The notes under the pieces were generated by a model. That model ran no database searches, had not been told where the DNA came from, and was given only the letters and a program-made list of their open reading frames with translations. A DNA stretch of 47,276 bases, from NCBI GenBank assembly GCA_947627565.1, contig CANQWO010000013.1, positions 1-47,276 on the forward strand, in the 5' to 3' direction. Shown here piece after piece: positions 1 to 9,641 of the stretch. Origin of the DNA: an uncultured Clostridia bacterium. GTDB lineage: Bacteria > Bacillota > Clostridia > Christensenellales > Borkfalkiaceae. Position 1 is the stretch's first letter; every line of letters starts with the position of its first letter. Position numbers and translations under genes: made by a program.

Positions 1-67
1 TGCTTGAGCACCGGCTGGTATTCATGCCCTTTAGGGCGAAAATAAAAGCCCCCACTTTAGTGGGGGA
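1..67. mobile_element. Possible right end of an IS200/IS605-like element (hairpin cluster)
   Basis: Three short stem-loops follow each other: TGC-TTGA-GCA at 1-10, GCCC-TTTA-GGGC at 26-37 and CCCCCAC-TTTA-GTGGGGG at 49-66. Subterminal hairpins instead of terminal inverted repeats are typical of IS200/IS605 elements, and the last hairpin could also act as a terminator. No transposase sequence is present here. The call is an inference from hairpin style and from the matching kind of structure at the other end of the window. Confidence 0.4.
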
Positions 68-316
68 TATTTACTTTTTGCATATACTCACAAATCGGTA
101 TAATTTTATGCAAATATAAATTTTTCTTATAGTTAATATACAAAATTCAAATAGCTCGGGGTTTTGCGGCGCGGTGAACGCCTGTTGTAAGCCGTGTGAA
201 AGCTGTGTGAGGGGTGCTGCAATATCTTGAAATTTGCCCCCGAAAATGATTGTTTGGGCGGTGTATTTGTGAATTACTTACAAAAATGCGCGAAATGAAA
301 TCCAAAATAAATTCGA
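68..316. other. AT-rich intergenic leader with no gene seen
   Basis: This stretch is AT-rich to about position 160 and then of mixed composition. I find no convincing reading frame, RNA gene or long repeat in it. It separates the hairpin cluster at the window edge from the promoter of the protease gene. Confidence 0.5.
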
Positions 317-346
317 TTGACAGTTCTCTTGCCGACGTGGTATAAT
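317..346 (+). promoter_or_regulatory. Sigma-A-type promoter of the protease-Opp operon
   Basis: A perfect -35 box TTGACA (317-322) and a perfect -10 box TATAAT (341-346) are separated by 18 bp. The start codon used below lies about 108 bp downstream, leaving a leader of roughly 100 nt. It is the only strong plus-strand promoter I can see before position 17516. Confidence 0.85.
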
Positions 347-454
347 TTCACCACTAACAATAGAAATGGCGCGCGCGAATGCATATTTGAGTATGCGTAG
401 AGGTGTATGCGGCGCAACATTCAGAAAAAAATCCTAACCAAGCGGAGAAACACC

Positions 455-3400
455 ATGACCAAATCGCGAAACAAGCTAAAAACAGCAGCACTCGGTGCAG
501 CCATCCTGATGATGGCCGGCACACTTGTCGGTTCGCAGATCGTGCCCCCTCACGGCGCTGTCAAAACCGGCGGAAGTTCCGCCGCGCAAGACGATACCGC
601 GCTCATCTCGGAGATCAAAGATTCCGTCGATACGGGGGCGGCCGAGAATTTCGACCCCAACGTCGTCAAAAAACTTGCCGATACGCTCGGCGACGACAGA
701 GAGATCTCCGTCATCGTCAAGACGACGGACGACGGCATTCTGGAGGCATACGACTCCCAGAGCGCTCTCTCCCGTTATGCGACGGTATCGGAGTATGCGG
801 ATTCGGCCAAGGGCGCCGATATTGCGGCGCGCATCGGCCGTCTCAACGACGAAGGGAAGCGCCTTGTCGCCAATTCGGGCGTCTCCTATCGGCTCGGCAC
901 CGATTACAACATGCTGATGGGCGGTTTCGAAGTCGTCGTCAAGGCGGGGGATTACGAACGCCTCGTCTCCGCATTCTCCGGGAGCAAGTTCGAGGCCACG
1001 GTCAGCGAGGAATATGAGCGGGCCGAGTCGCAGCTCGTCACGAACGACGTCAACGTCTATGACACGGGTATTTTCAACAGCAAGGATTCCAGATACGACG
1101 GTTCGGGCACGGTCATCGCCGTCCTCGATACCGGGCTCGACTATACGCATACGGCGTTCGATCCCGTTCGGTTCGATCCCTCCGCGGAGGACGTGATCAC
1201 GACGTCCTATCTCAACCAGCGCCTCTCCAAGCTGAACGCGGCAAAGTACACGTCGGGGCTCACCGCCGCCAACGTCTACTACAACCGCAAGGTGCCCTAT
1301 ACCTACGACTATGCGGATAAGGATGCCGACGTCTATCCGCTCGGAGACGAACACGGGACCCATGTCTCGGGGATCATCGTCGGAAACGACAGCGTGATCA
1401 CGGGCGTCGCGCCCAATGCCCAGCTCGTCTCGATGAAAGTGTTCTCGGATACCACGTCCGGCGCGCGCTGGTCGTGGATCCTCGCCGCGCTCGAGGACTG
1501 CGTCGTCTTGGGCGTGGACGTCGTCAACATGTCCCTCGGCACTTCCAGCGGGTTCACCGTCGAGGAAAAGAACGGCCAGGCGGAAGTCTACGAAAGCCTC
1601 GCCGATCACGGCATCAGCCTCGTGGCCGCCGCGTCCAACGACTTCAACTCCACCTACGGCTCCGAAAAGAACGGCAACCTCGGCCTCACGACCAACCCCG
1701 ACTCCGCGACGGTCGGCTCCCCCGGCTCCTATGAGTCGGCGCTCGCCGTTGCCTCCATTTCGGGCGTCAAGACGCCGTATCTCCTCTTCAACAAGCAGAT
1801 CGTCTACTTCACGGAATCTTCGAACGCCGCTTCCGAACCGAGAACGTTCGTCAAGGACCTCTTCGCCAGTGCGGACTTCAAGGCAATCTACGGGGAGATC
1901 ACCGATAAAAACAAGGTCGTCAATGTCGACTATGTGACCATCAGCGGCATCGGACGGAATGCGGACTACAAGAACGTCGACGTACACGGCAAGATCGCGC
2001 TCGTGCGGCGCGGCTCCACGACGTTTGAGGAGAAGTCCCGCATCGCGCAGAACAACGGCGCGCTCGGCGTCATCATCTACAACAACGTCTCGGGCGACAT
2101 CTCCATGACGGTCGGCTCGGTCACCATTCCCGTCTGCTCCATTTCGCAGGACAACGGCGAAATGCTCGCCGCGCAGCCGACGGGCAAGATCTCGATCTCC
2201 CTCGGGCAGGAAGCGGGGCCGTTCATGTCCAACTTCTCCTCGTGGGGGCCCACGCCCGACCTCAGGATCAAGCCCGAGATCACGGCGCACGGCGGCGACA
2301 TCTACTCCGCCTTCCCCGGACAGCGGTATGAACGCATCTCCGGAACTTCGATGGCCTCGCCCAACCAGGCCGGCGTCACCGCGCTCGTCCGCCAATACGT
2401 CAAAGAGACGTTCAAGGACATCGCAAGCGATCCCGTCAAGGTCATGCAGCGCGTCAACCAGATCATGATGTCCACGGCGGACATCGCCTTAAACACCAAC
2501 GGGCTGCCTTATTCCGTGAGAAAGCAGGGCGCGGGCCTTGCCAACCTCACGAAGGCGACCTCCTCGCCCGCCTTCATCAGCGCCTTTGCCCGCAGCGACC
2601 AAGCCGTCGCCGACCAGGCCGACGACCGCTTCGCCGAGTATGACGAGGACGAAAAGACATACAAGGACACGGATATCATCGACAAGGCCAAGATCGAATA
2701 CGGCGACGACAAGGGGAAGCTGGGCAGCTATCTTCTCAAATTCAGGATCAACAACATCTCGGGCGATTCGCTCACCTATGACGTCGGCGCCATCACCATG
2801 ACGGAGGGCATCAGCGAGATCAAGACGCACCAGGGCGACCAGACGGTGACGGAAGAGGGGTATCTCCTCAGCCCGAAGGTGACCGTCGAGAGCGTCTCGG
2901 GCGGCGTCAAGAACGGCAACACCGTCACGGTTTCGGCAAACCAGGCGGCGACGGTCGCGCTCCGCATCACACTCTCGGAGGGGGACCGCGCCTATCTCGA
3001 TCAATACTCGGGCCGCGAGACGGCGGACGGCGAAAAGCTCCGCGTCTTCGCAAACGGCATGTATGTCGAGGGCTACGTCACGCTCACGCTTTCGGGCGAA
3101 AAGGAAGCCTCGCTCAATGCGCCCTATCTCGCGTTCTATGGCGACTGGACGGAGGCGCCCATGTTCGACCTCGACTATTTCGCGACGGACAAAGACGCCA
3201 ACGACGATTCCATCGACACGCTCGATAAGACGCTCCCCGACGCCTTTGCGACGATGCCCATCGGCGGCCTCACGCTCGACTACAACAACGCGCTCGGCTC
3301 CTACTACTTCGTGCAGGATCCTTCCACCCCGCGCATCAACGCGGACCGCAACTATATCTCACTCACCAACCAGGAGGGCGAGTCGGGCGGCGTCAACTAT

Positions 3401-6400
3401 ATCGACAGCATCTATACCGGCATGCTCCGCGGCGCCAAGACGCTCCGCATGACCATCACGGATACGTCGACGGGGGAGGTCATCTGGACCAAGACGGCAG
3501 AGAACCAACGCAAGTCGTATAACGGCGGCGGCTCCATCTATCCCTCCGTTGTCGACGTCGGGTTCCACGTTCCCGATTACGATCTCAAGAACAATACGAC
3601 CTATCTCTTCCGCATGGAGGGCGACCTCGACTATCCCGGCGAGCAGAAGAACAAGAACAACGTCTTCGAGTTCCCGTTCGTCACCGACTTCCAGGCGCCC
3701 GTCGTTACCGACGTGGAATTTTACACCGAATACGACAGCACGCTGCAAAAAGACAGATTGTATGCGCGCCTGTATGTGTATGATAACCATTATACCATGT
3801 CGGCCAGCTTCGGCCAGCTCGTCTATGCGGGAGCGGGCTCCAGCTCCCTCTACACCCTCGAACAATTCGGGCGATACTTCTCGCAGGTCTATTCGGGCTT
3901 CAACTCCACCTCGGAAGTCGTTTTCGAGCTGACCGATTACATCGGCCGTCTCTCCGATTCCGTCAACAACAATTGCTTCACCGTGGCGCTCTACGACTAT
4001 GCGATGAACTCGGGCATCTATGAGATCCGCGTGCCCGATTCCGTCCGCTATCTCTACTTCGAGGAGATGGACGATCTTCAGGCGCAGGGCAAGCAATACG
4101 GCCTCACGCTGAGCCCCAACGAGACATACTACCTCGAGCCCCACGTCTATCCCGAGACGGAGTGGAATGAGACGCTCGTCTATGAGCTGAGCGACGATTC
4201 CGTCGCCGAGATCGTGAACGGCAGGCTCCTCGCGCTCAAATCGGGCGACGTCACCGTCACGGCGTACAGCGCGGCCAACCCCTCCGTGTCTGCAACGCTT
4301 ACCGTGCACGTCTTAAATTCCGATGAGCCCGGGTTCGAGAGATTCGATAAGCCGGACGTCGAGAATTTCCTGCTCACGGGTTACTTTGCCGACCGCGCAT
4401 TCTATTTCGTGAGCAACTCCGACCGCGACATCGGCCTCGAGGGCTACAAGACGCAGTTCTCGCGCAATGCGACGTCGTATGCGCTCTCCATGTATCCGAG
4501 CGAGAGAGTCACGATCGAATATGAGCTCTCCGCCTATGACCCCGCGCATACCGTGGTCGTATTCGAGAGCGGCAACGAAAACATCGCAAAAGTGGATGAC
4601 AAGGGCATGATCACGGCGGTCGCCGAGGGCACGACTTCGGTCTCCGTCCGCGTCATGATCGCGGGAGAGGGCGACGCCATGACGAGCACCACCTACGACC
4701 GCTCCATCACGATCACCGTCAAGAATCCGTATGAGCAGAACGGGATGTATCTCACTTCGTACCGCGGCGGCGGCGGCGAGACGGGCGAAGTCGTCATCCC
4801 CGGCAATAAGGGCTACACCGAGATCTATCAATATGCGTTCTCCGGATACGATTACATCGCCAAGGATGTCGACGCGGGCGATGAGATCTCCGAAGAAGAT
4901 CCCTCCTTTACCAAGATCTGGTATTACGGCGAAAATCAAGACGTCAAGAAGGTCGTGATCCCCGAGGGGATCGAGGTCATCGGCGCCTATGCGTTCGCGG
5001 GCATGGAGGGCCTCGAAGAGGTCGTGCTGCCCTCGACGCTCAATAAGATCGCCCAGGGCGCGTTCTACGGCTGCACCAAGCTCAGAACGGTGCAGGGCCT
5101 CGAACATGTGCAATTCATCAACCGGATGGCGTTCTCCGGCCCCGCCGTGACGGACGCCTCGGGTAACGTCAGCTATAACGCGGCCCCGCTCAACAGCATC
5201 ACCGAGACGTCGTTCGCGAACATCGTCGCCATCGGCGATCAGGCGTTCCAGGGCTCCGCGTTCACCGCGCTCCGGTTGCCCGCCTCGGCACAGTCCATCG
5301 GCGCCTATGCGTTCGCGGGGACCAGGCTCATGAACGTGACCGTCTCGGCGGCCAAGATCAAGCTCGGCAGCTTCGCGTTCTCGGATTGCGCACTCCTCGC
5401 CAAGATCAGCCTCAATGCCTCCGTCATTCCGGAAGGCGTCTTTGCGGGCTGCTCGGCGCTCAAAGACGTCACGCTCGGCGCGGACGTCGAACACATCGGC
5501 ATCAACGCCTTTGCGGGCACGCAGGTCTCTTCCTTCACCGTGCGCACGGGCAATCCCTACTTCAAGGCGCAGACGGGCAATAAATATCCCTACCTTCTCA
5601 GCAAGGACGGCTCGACCCTCGTCTATGTGGCGCCCGTCATTGCGGGCAACAAGTTTACGCTTTCGCAAGAGGACGCGCAGACGGTCACGAAGGTCGGCGT
5701 AGGCGCCTTCTCGGGCCAGTCGTCGCTCCGCTCCGTCGAGCTTCCCAACGTCACGGAAGTCGAGGACGACGCGTTCTCCGGCTGCACCGCCCTCACGACG
5801 GCCACCTTCAAGACGAGCGGCCTCACGTTGATCGGCGACTATGCCTTTGCGGGCACGGCGCTCCGTACCCTGCCTGTGTTCGCAAGCGGCCTCACGTTGA
5901 TCGGCGACTATGCCTTCTTCGCAACCGAAGTCACCTCCATCAAGATCCCCGCCAATATGAAGGTGGGGGAGGGCGCGTTCTTCGCCACGGAGCCGACGTC
6001 GGTCGAGATCGGCGACGGCGCGGTGCTCGGCGACGGCTCCTTCCAGGCCTACGGGCAGACCCAATACTTCTATCTCAACGCAAACAGCAATTCGTATGTC
6101 TACAACCGCGTCGTCTCCGGTTCCACATTGCGCACCCTCAAGATCGGCAGCAACGTCGAGATCGGCAACTATGCGTTTGCCTGCCATACGATGCTCAGCA
6201 AGGTCGAATTGGGCGCAGGCGCCAAGATCGGCGAAGGTGCGTTCTATTCGTGCTCCACGTTCACGGCGAGCATGCCGTCCACGTCTTCGTATTATTTCAC
6301 CACGTCCTCGTCGTCTACGTTCGATATCGACCTCACCAAGGCCGTCGAGATCGGCGCGGGCGCCTTCACGGGCGAGACCATCTATGCATTCCAGGTCAGC

Positions 6401-8059
6401 AGCGGCAACGTGCTCAGCCCCATCCGCACCATCTACTACCAGACGCCGCGCATCACGAGCGCAGATCTCTCCAACGTAACATCTCTCGGCGAGATGGCAT
6501 TCGCCAACAATGCGGCGCTCAAATCGGTCACGTTCGGCGATTCGCTCACCGCGATCCCCGCGCTTGCATTCGCGCGGTCGGGGCTCACGTCGGTCGACCT
6601 CAAGGGCATCACCTCCGTCGGCGCGGGCGCGTTCATGGTCGCTCCCATCACGACGCTCGATCTCTCCAAGGTGGAGACGGTCGGCGAGGCGTCGTTCGGC
6701 GGCAACACCGCTCTGACTTCCGTCACGCTCAAAGAGGGCGCGTCCGTCGACGCGGAAGCGTTCTACGGCGATACGGCCCTTGAGACGGTCACCAACCTCA
6801 ACAAGGCCGTTGCGATCGGCGGGGGCGCGTTCGCGGGCACCGGGCTTAAGGGCGAGCTGGATATCTCCTCGACCAAGACCCTCGGCGATCTCGCGTTCAT
6901 GCGCACGGCCATCACTTCCGTCAAGCTCTCTCCCGAGCTTGCCCTCGGAGAGGGGACGTACCTCGGCGAGAATCCGTTTGCGGACTGCCCGATCGGCGCC
7001 TTCACGGCGACGGCCGAAGAGAAGTTCCACGGCGAGACCGTCGGGACCTACACGACGGATACCTTCGATCTCAATGAGAACGTCAAGGTCGTCGGCGGGG
7101 TGCTCTATAAGAAGCTCCCGAACGGCGGACTGGGATTGGTCACCTATCCCATGACGTTGACGAACACCGAATTTACGGTCGAAGAGGGGACTGCCCGCAT
7201 CTCCGCGTATGCCTTCCTCGGCAGCACCGTCACCTCCGTCATCCTGCCGCAATCGCTGCTTGCCATCGGCGACAAGGCGTTCTATGGATGCAACAACCTC
7301 TACATGGTCACGTTCCGCAGCATGAATGCGCCCATCCTCGAGGAGCAGTATGATGAGGACTATGCGTCTGTGCCGCTCTTCAACAGCACGACGGGAGGGC
7401 TCGTCACGACGGGAGACGGCAAACTCCTCACCCACCTGCCGTCGTTGCCCGCCTTCCAGCCCTTCAGCGGGTATGAACTGACGACTCTGTACAGCACCTT
7501 AAAATATCAGATGCTCACCTTCGACCCCGTAAACGTCTTCTTCGGCGCCAACTTCGTGAATTATATCGGCGCCATGAGGCCCTACCTCATCATGATCCGC
7601 CCGTCCAACGGGGAACACTACGATTCCTTTGTCTTCGCCCAGTATTTCGGGACGCAGATCATGGGTGCGGTCGCTCCCTCCGCGGAGACGCTCGCGGCCA
7701 TCGAGGCCATCAAGGCGCTTCCCGACGCCTCCGTGCTCACGGTGAACGACGAGGCGACGGTCAACGCGGCGCTCAGTCTCTACAACGCCATCGCGACGAC
7801 GGAGCAGCAGGCGCTCGTGCAGGGTGCTTACGACGGGACCAACTACTATACCGTTCTGTCGAATGCGTTGGATATCATCGAGTACCTCAAGAATCAGCAG
7901 CAGACGCCTACGGATCCCGAAGAACCCGAGAAGAAGCCCTCGAAGGGCTGCGGCGGTTGCGGAAGCACCGTGATCGGCATCGGCAGCCTTGGGATCGTGG
8001 CGGCAACGCTCATCGCCGTCGGCGCCGTGTGTGTGATCCGCCGGAAGAAGGATCAATGA
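455..8059 (+). CDS. Giant secreted S8 subtilisin-like protease with PA domain, Big-2-like domains and BspA-type leucine-rich repeats
   Basis: This 2534-residue surface protein is probably a cell-envelope protease. A signal peptide covers about residues 1-30. The S8 catalytic triad is visible: Asp225 (AVLDTGLD), His300 (HGTHVSG) and Ser632 (GTSMASP), with a PA-type insert (about 490-590) between His and Ser, as in lactocepin/C5a-peptidase-like enzymes. Fn3-like and Ig-like (Big-2-type) segments follow up to about residue 1430. About residues 1490-2290 consist of many 23-residue repeats with the motif IGxYAFxGxxxLxxVxLP, typical of BspA/LRR_5 proteins. The tail has a GCGGCG motif, one hydrophobic segment and RRKKDQ. 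No LPXTG sorting motif is present, so anchoring is probably by the C-terminal membrane segment. I chose ATG 455 over ATG 407 because GGAG lies 7 nt upstream of 455 and the product then begins with a normal signal peptide. It is first in the operon with the peptide transporter. Confidence 0.9.
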   Translation: MTKSRNKLKTAALGAAILMMAGTLVGSQIVPPHGAVKTGGSSAAQDDTALISEIKDSVDTGAAENFDPNVVKKLADTLGDDREISVIVKTTDDGILEAYDSQSALSRYATVSEYADSAKGADIAARIGRLNDEGKRLVANSGVSYRLGTDYNMLMGGFEVVVKAGDYERLVSAFSGSKFEATVSEEYERAESQLVTNDVNVYDTGIFNSKDSRYDGSGTVIAVLDTGLDYTHTAFDPVRFDPSAEDVITTSYLNQRLSKLNAAKYTSGLTAANVYYNRKVPYTYDYADKDADVYPLGDEHGTHVSGIIVGNDSVITGVAPNAQLVSMKVFSDTTSGARWSWILAALEDCVVLGVDVVNMSLGTSSGFTVEEKNGQAEVYESLADHGISLVAAASNDFNSTYGSEKNGNLGLTTNPDSATVGSPGSYESALAVASISGVKTPYLLFNKQIVYFTESSNAASEPRTFVKDLFASADFKAIYGEITDKNKVVNVDYVTISGIGRNADYKNVDVHGKIALVRRGSTTFEEKSRIAQNNGALGVIIYNNVSGDISMTVGSVTIPVCSISQDNGEMLAAQPTGKISISLGQEAGPFMSNFSSWGPTPDLRIKPEITAHGGDIYSAFPGQRYERISGTSMASPNQAGVTALVRQYVKETFKDIASDPVKVMQRVNQIMMSTADIALNTNGLPYSVRKQGAGLANLTKATSSPAFISAFARSDQAVADQADDRFAEYDEDEKTYKDTDIIDKAKIEYGDDKGKLGSYLLKFRINNISGDSLTYDVGAITMTEGISEIKTHQGDQTVTEEGYLLSPKVTVESVSGGVKNGNTVTVSANQAATVALRITLSEGDRAYLDQYSGRETADGEKLRVFANGMYVEGYVTLTLSGEKEASLNAPYLAFYGDWTEAPMFDLDYFATDKDANDDSIDTLDKTLPDAFATMPIGGLTLDYNNALGSYYFVQDPSTPRINADRNYISLTNQEGESGGVNYIDSIYTGMLRGAKTLRMTITDTSTGEVIWTKTAENQRKSYNGGGSIYPSVVDVGFHVPDYDLKNNTTYLFRMEGDLDYPGEQKNKNNVFEFPFVTDFQAPVVTDVEFYTEYDSTLQKDRLYARLYVYDNHYTMSASFGQLVYAGAGSSSLYTLEQFGRYFSQVYSGFNSTSEVVFELTDYIGRLSDSVNNNCFTVALYDYAMNSGIYEIRVPDSVRYLYFEEMDDLQAQGKQYGLTLSPNETYYLEPHVYPETEWNETLVYELSDDSVAEIVNGRLLALKSGDVTVTAYSAANPSVSATLTVHVLNSDEPGFERFDKPDVENFLLTGYFADRAFYFVSNSDRDIGLEGYKTQFSRNATSYALSMYPSERVTIEYELSAYDPAHTVVVFESGNENIAKVDDKGMITAVAEGTTSVSVRVMIAGEGDAMTSTTYDRSITITVKNPYEQNGMYLTSYRGGGGETGEVVIPGNKGYTEIYQYAFSGYDYIAKDVDAGDEISEEDPSFTKIWYYGENQDVKKVVIPEGIEVIGAYAFAGMEGLEEVVLPSTLNKIAQGAFYGCTKLRTVQGLEHVQFINRMAFSGPAVTDASGNVSYNAAPLNSITETSFANIVAIGDQAFQGSAFTALRLPASAQSIGAYAFAGTRLMNVTVSAAKIKLGSFAFSDCALLAKISLNASVIPEGVFAGCSALKDVTLGADVEHIGINAFAGTQVSSFTVRTGNPYFKAQTGNKYPYLLSKDGSTLVYVAPVIAGNKFTLSQEDAQTVTKVGVGAFSGQSSLRSVELPNVTEVEDDAFSGCTALTTATFKTSGLTLIGDYAFAGTALRTLPVFASGLTLIGDYAFFATEVTSIKIPANMKVGEGAFFATEPTSVEIGDGAVLGDGSFQAYGQTQYFYLNANSNSYVYNRVVSGSTLRTLKIGSNVEIGNYAFACHTMLSKVELGAGAKIGEGAFYSCSTFTASMPSTSSYYFTTSSSSTFDIDLTKAVEIGAGAFTGETIYAFQVSSGNVLSPIRTIYYQTPRITSADLSNVTSLGEMAFANNAALKSVTFGDSLTAIPALAFARSGLTSVDLKGITSVGAGAFMVAPITTLDLSKVETVGEASFGGNTALTSVTLKEGASVDAEAFYGDTALETVTNLNKAVAIGGGAFAGTGLKGELDISSTKTLGDLAFMRTAITSVKLSPELALGEGTYLGENPFADCPIGAFTATAEEKFHGETVGTYTTDTFDLNENVKVVGGVLYKKLPNGGLGLVTYPMTLTNTEFTVEEGTARISAYAFLGSTVTSVILPQSLLAIGDKAFYGCNNLYMVTFRSMNAPILEEQYDEDYASVPLFNSTTGGLVTTGDGKLLTHLPSLPAFQPFSGYELTTLYSTLKYQMLTFDPVNVFFGANFVNYIGAMRPYLIMIRPSNGEHYDSFVFAQYFGTQIMGAVAPSAETLAAIEAIKALPDASVLTVNDEATVNAALSLYNAIATTEQQALVQGAYDGTNYYTVLSNALDIIEYLKNQQQTPTDPEEPEKKPSKGCGGCGSTVIGIGSLGIVAATLIAVGAVCVIRRKKDQ
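5816..5916 (+). repeat. Exact 32-bp tandem repeat inside the leucine-rich-repeat coding region
   Basis: The 32 bases at 5816-5847 are repeated exactly at 5885-5916. The offset is 69 bp, or 23 codons, which is one leucine-rich-repeat unit. Both copies encode SGLTLIGDYAF. Most other units match only at protein level, so this pair looks like a recent in-frame duplication or gene conversion. Confidence 0.85.
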
Positions 8060-8089
8060 TTCCTGAGAATAAACTTGCGGAAGTGTTGC

Positions 8090-9625
8090 ATGAATAAGAA
8101 AACAAAAGTGATCCTCGGTCTCGGCTTTGCCCTCTGCGCGACGCTCGCGCTCGGGGCATGCGCCATGGCCGATACGACGCAGGACGATCTCCTCTCGAAG
8201 GGGTATAACGTCATCGTCAGTTACGAACTGAACGGCGGCACCTTTTCGGGCAACGAAAACTTGACGGTCGTCCATTACTACCCGGGCAAAGAGCTCGAAG
8301 CGGGGACGCTCCGCCTCGTCGAACCGGGCGACAAGGAGTTTCTCGACGACTATCTCGTGAATACGAGCGGCGTCGTCCGCGGCGGCTATATCCACTTGGG
8401 GTGGTACACCGGCATGGAGTCCCGCACCGACGCGTCCGGCAACCCGCTCGACGAAAACGGCGAACTCTGCGACGTCACGGGAAAGACGCAGGGGCATGTC
8501 TTCTCCGACCGCTGGGATTTTGCCGAAGATCGCCTCTCGGCGGACAGCCCGTATGTTCAAAAAGACGGAAACGTCTATCGGTTCACGCTGTACGCGGCGT
8601 GGGCGCCCAAGTATACCTTTGAATTTTACCGCCAAAAGACGGCGGAGGAGGCCGCAAACGACGCGGCGGGGGAATCCCCGTGGCTGCTCTATGGCTCCTT
8701 CAATTCCGATACCCCGGCGGAGGTCAAGATCCCCTCATGGAGCGAGGAAACGGGCGGGCTGGACTACGGCAATATCCCCGTTTACGAGGGACATACGCTC
8801 GATAAGATCTATGCCGACGCGAACCTCGGCACCCAATGCACCGAGACCATTCCCTCGAAAGGGATCCTGCATACGGGCGGCGAGACCGACAACGGCACGG
8901 CAGAACAGATGATCGTCCGCCTCTACACGACGTGGACGGACGGGGAATGGTTCCACATCAAGACGGCGTCTCAGCTCTCCAAGTCGTTCGGGGAGAACGG
9001 ATGCTATGAGATCGAGGCCGATCTCGATTTCCTCGACGCGGCCAATCCGGACGAAGAGGGGAATCCCACGCGCCTTGATTGGAATGGCGGCGGCGTCCGG
9101 TTTTCGGGCATCTTCCACGGCAACGGCCACACCATCTCCAATCTCGAAACCGTGCAGACCGACGCAAGCGTCCTCGTTTCGGGCGGCGTCTTCGGCGCGA
9201 TCACGGCGGAGGCGGAGATCACCGATGTCACATTCCGGGATGTGCGCTACGAGGCGCTGTTCGTCTCCTACAATCACCGCGTCGGCACCGCGTCTTACGG
9301 GCTCTTTGCGGGCGAGACGGACGAGGAGGCGACAGTCTCCGGCGTGAAGCTCTCGGGCAAAGTCGTCCTCGGGACGCTCACCAACATGGATGAAGACGGC
9401 GGGCTCGATTGCTTCGCCATCGGGCTTGTCAGCGGCAACGGCGTCAACAAGGAGATCGGCTATGAAAACGTCTCCGTCGAGATCGCCGAAGTGATCGTCG
9501 ATTACGACGACGACGGGCTCGAAGTCAGAGGCTGGTTCGTCAAGGCCGTGGTTGGAGAAAACGGGATCCTCACGATCACGCACAACGAAAATCAACAAGA
9601 GGACCCCAATCAACAAGGAAACTAA
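8090..9625 (+). CDS. Secreted lipoprotein with InlB B-repeat-like and GLUG-like beta-helix segments
   Basis: This 511-residue protein is predicted to be exported and lipid-anchored. The signal peptide ends in the lipobox LGAC with Cys24 as the modified residue. About residues 38-165 resemble an InlB B-repeat / Listeria-Bacteroides repeat (VSYELNGGTFSG, then LGWYTG, then LYAAWAPKY). The second half carries FSGIFHGNGHTISNLE and GGVFGAI, the pattern of GLUG-type or pectate-lyase-like beta-helical adhesins. I start at ATG 8090, with GCGGAAG about 6 nt upstream, because the upstream TTG at 8075 would add a cysteine-rich stub before the signal peptide. It lies 30 bp after the protease and 16 bp before the peptide-binding protein, so it is co-transcribed. 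It may act in adhesion or substrate presentation; no enzymatic residues are recognised. Confidence 0.8.
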   Translation: MNKKTKVILGLGFALCATLALGACAMADTTQDDLLSKGYNVIVSYELNGGTFSGNENLTVVHYYPGKELEAGTLRLVEPGDKEFLDDYLVNTSGVVRGGYIHLGWYTGMESRTDASGNPLDENGELCDVTGKTQGHVFSDRWDFAEDRLSADSPYVQKDGNVYRFTLYAAWAPKYTFEFYRQKTAEEAANDAAGESPWLLYGSFNSDTPAEVKIPSWSEETGGLDYGNIPVYEGHTLDKIYADANLGTQCTETIPSKGILHTGGETDNGTAEQMIVRLYTTWTDGEWFHIKTASQLSKSFGENGCYEIEADLDFLDAANPDEEGNPTRLDWNGGGVRFSGIFHGNGHTISNLETVQTDASVLVSGGVFGAITAEAEITDVTFRDVRYEALFVSYNHRVGTASYGLFAGETDEEATVSGVKLSGKVVLGTLTNMDEDGGLDCFAIGLVSGNGVNKEIGYENVSVEIAEVIVDYDDDGLEVRGWFVKAVVGENGILTITHNENQQEDPNQQGN

Positions 9626-9641
9626 ATCGGAGGATTACGAT

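Noticed and set aside
4313-7435. Minus-strand open frame of about 1040 codons opposite the protease
   Set aside because: It is a mirror frame of the GC-rich repeat region, has a very high Arg/Glu/Asp content, no binding site and no recognisable domain; the plus strand encodes clear leucine-rich repeats.
7850-8059. Possible sortase signal at the protease C-terminus
   Set aside because: No LPXTG or close variant precedes the hydrophobic segment; only GCGGCG and a basic tail are present.
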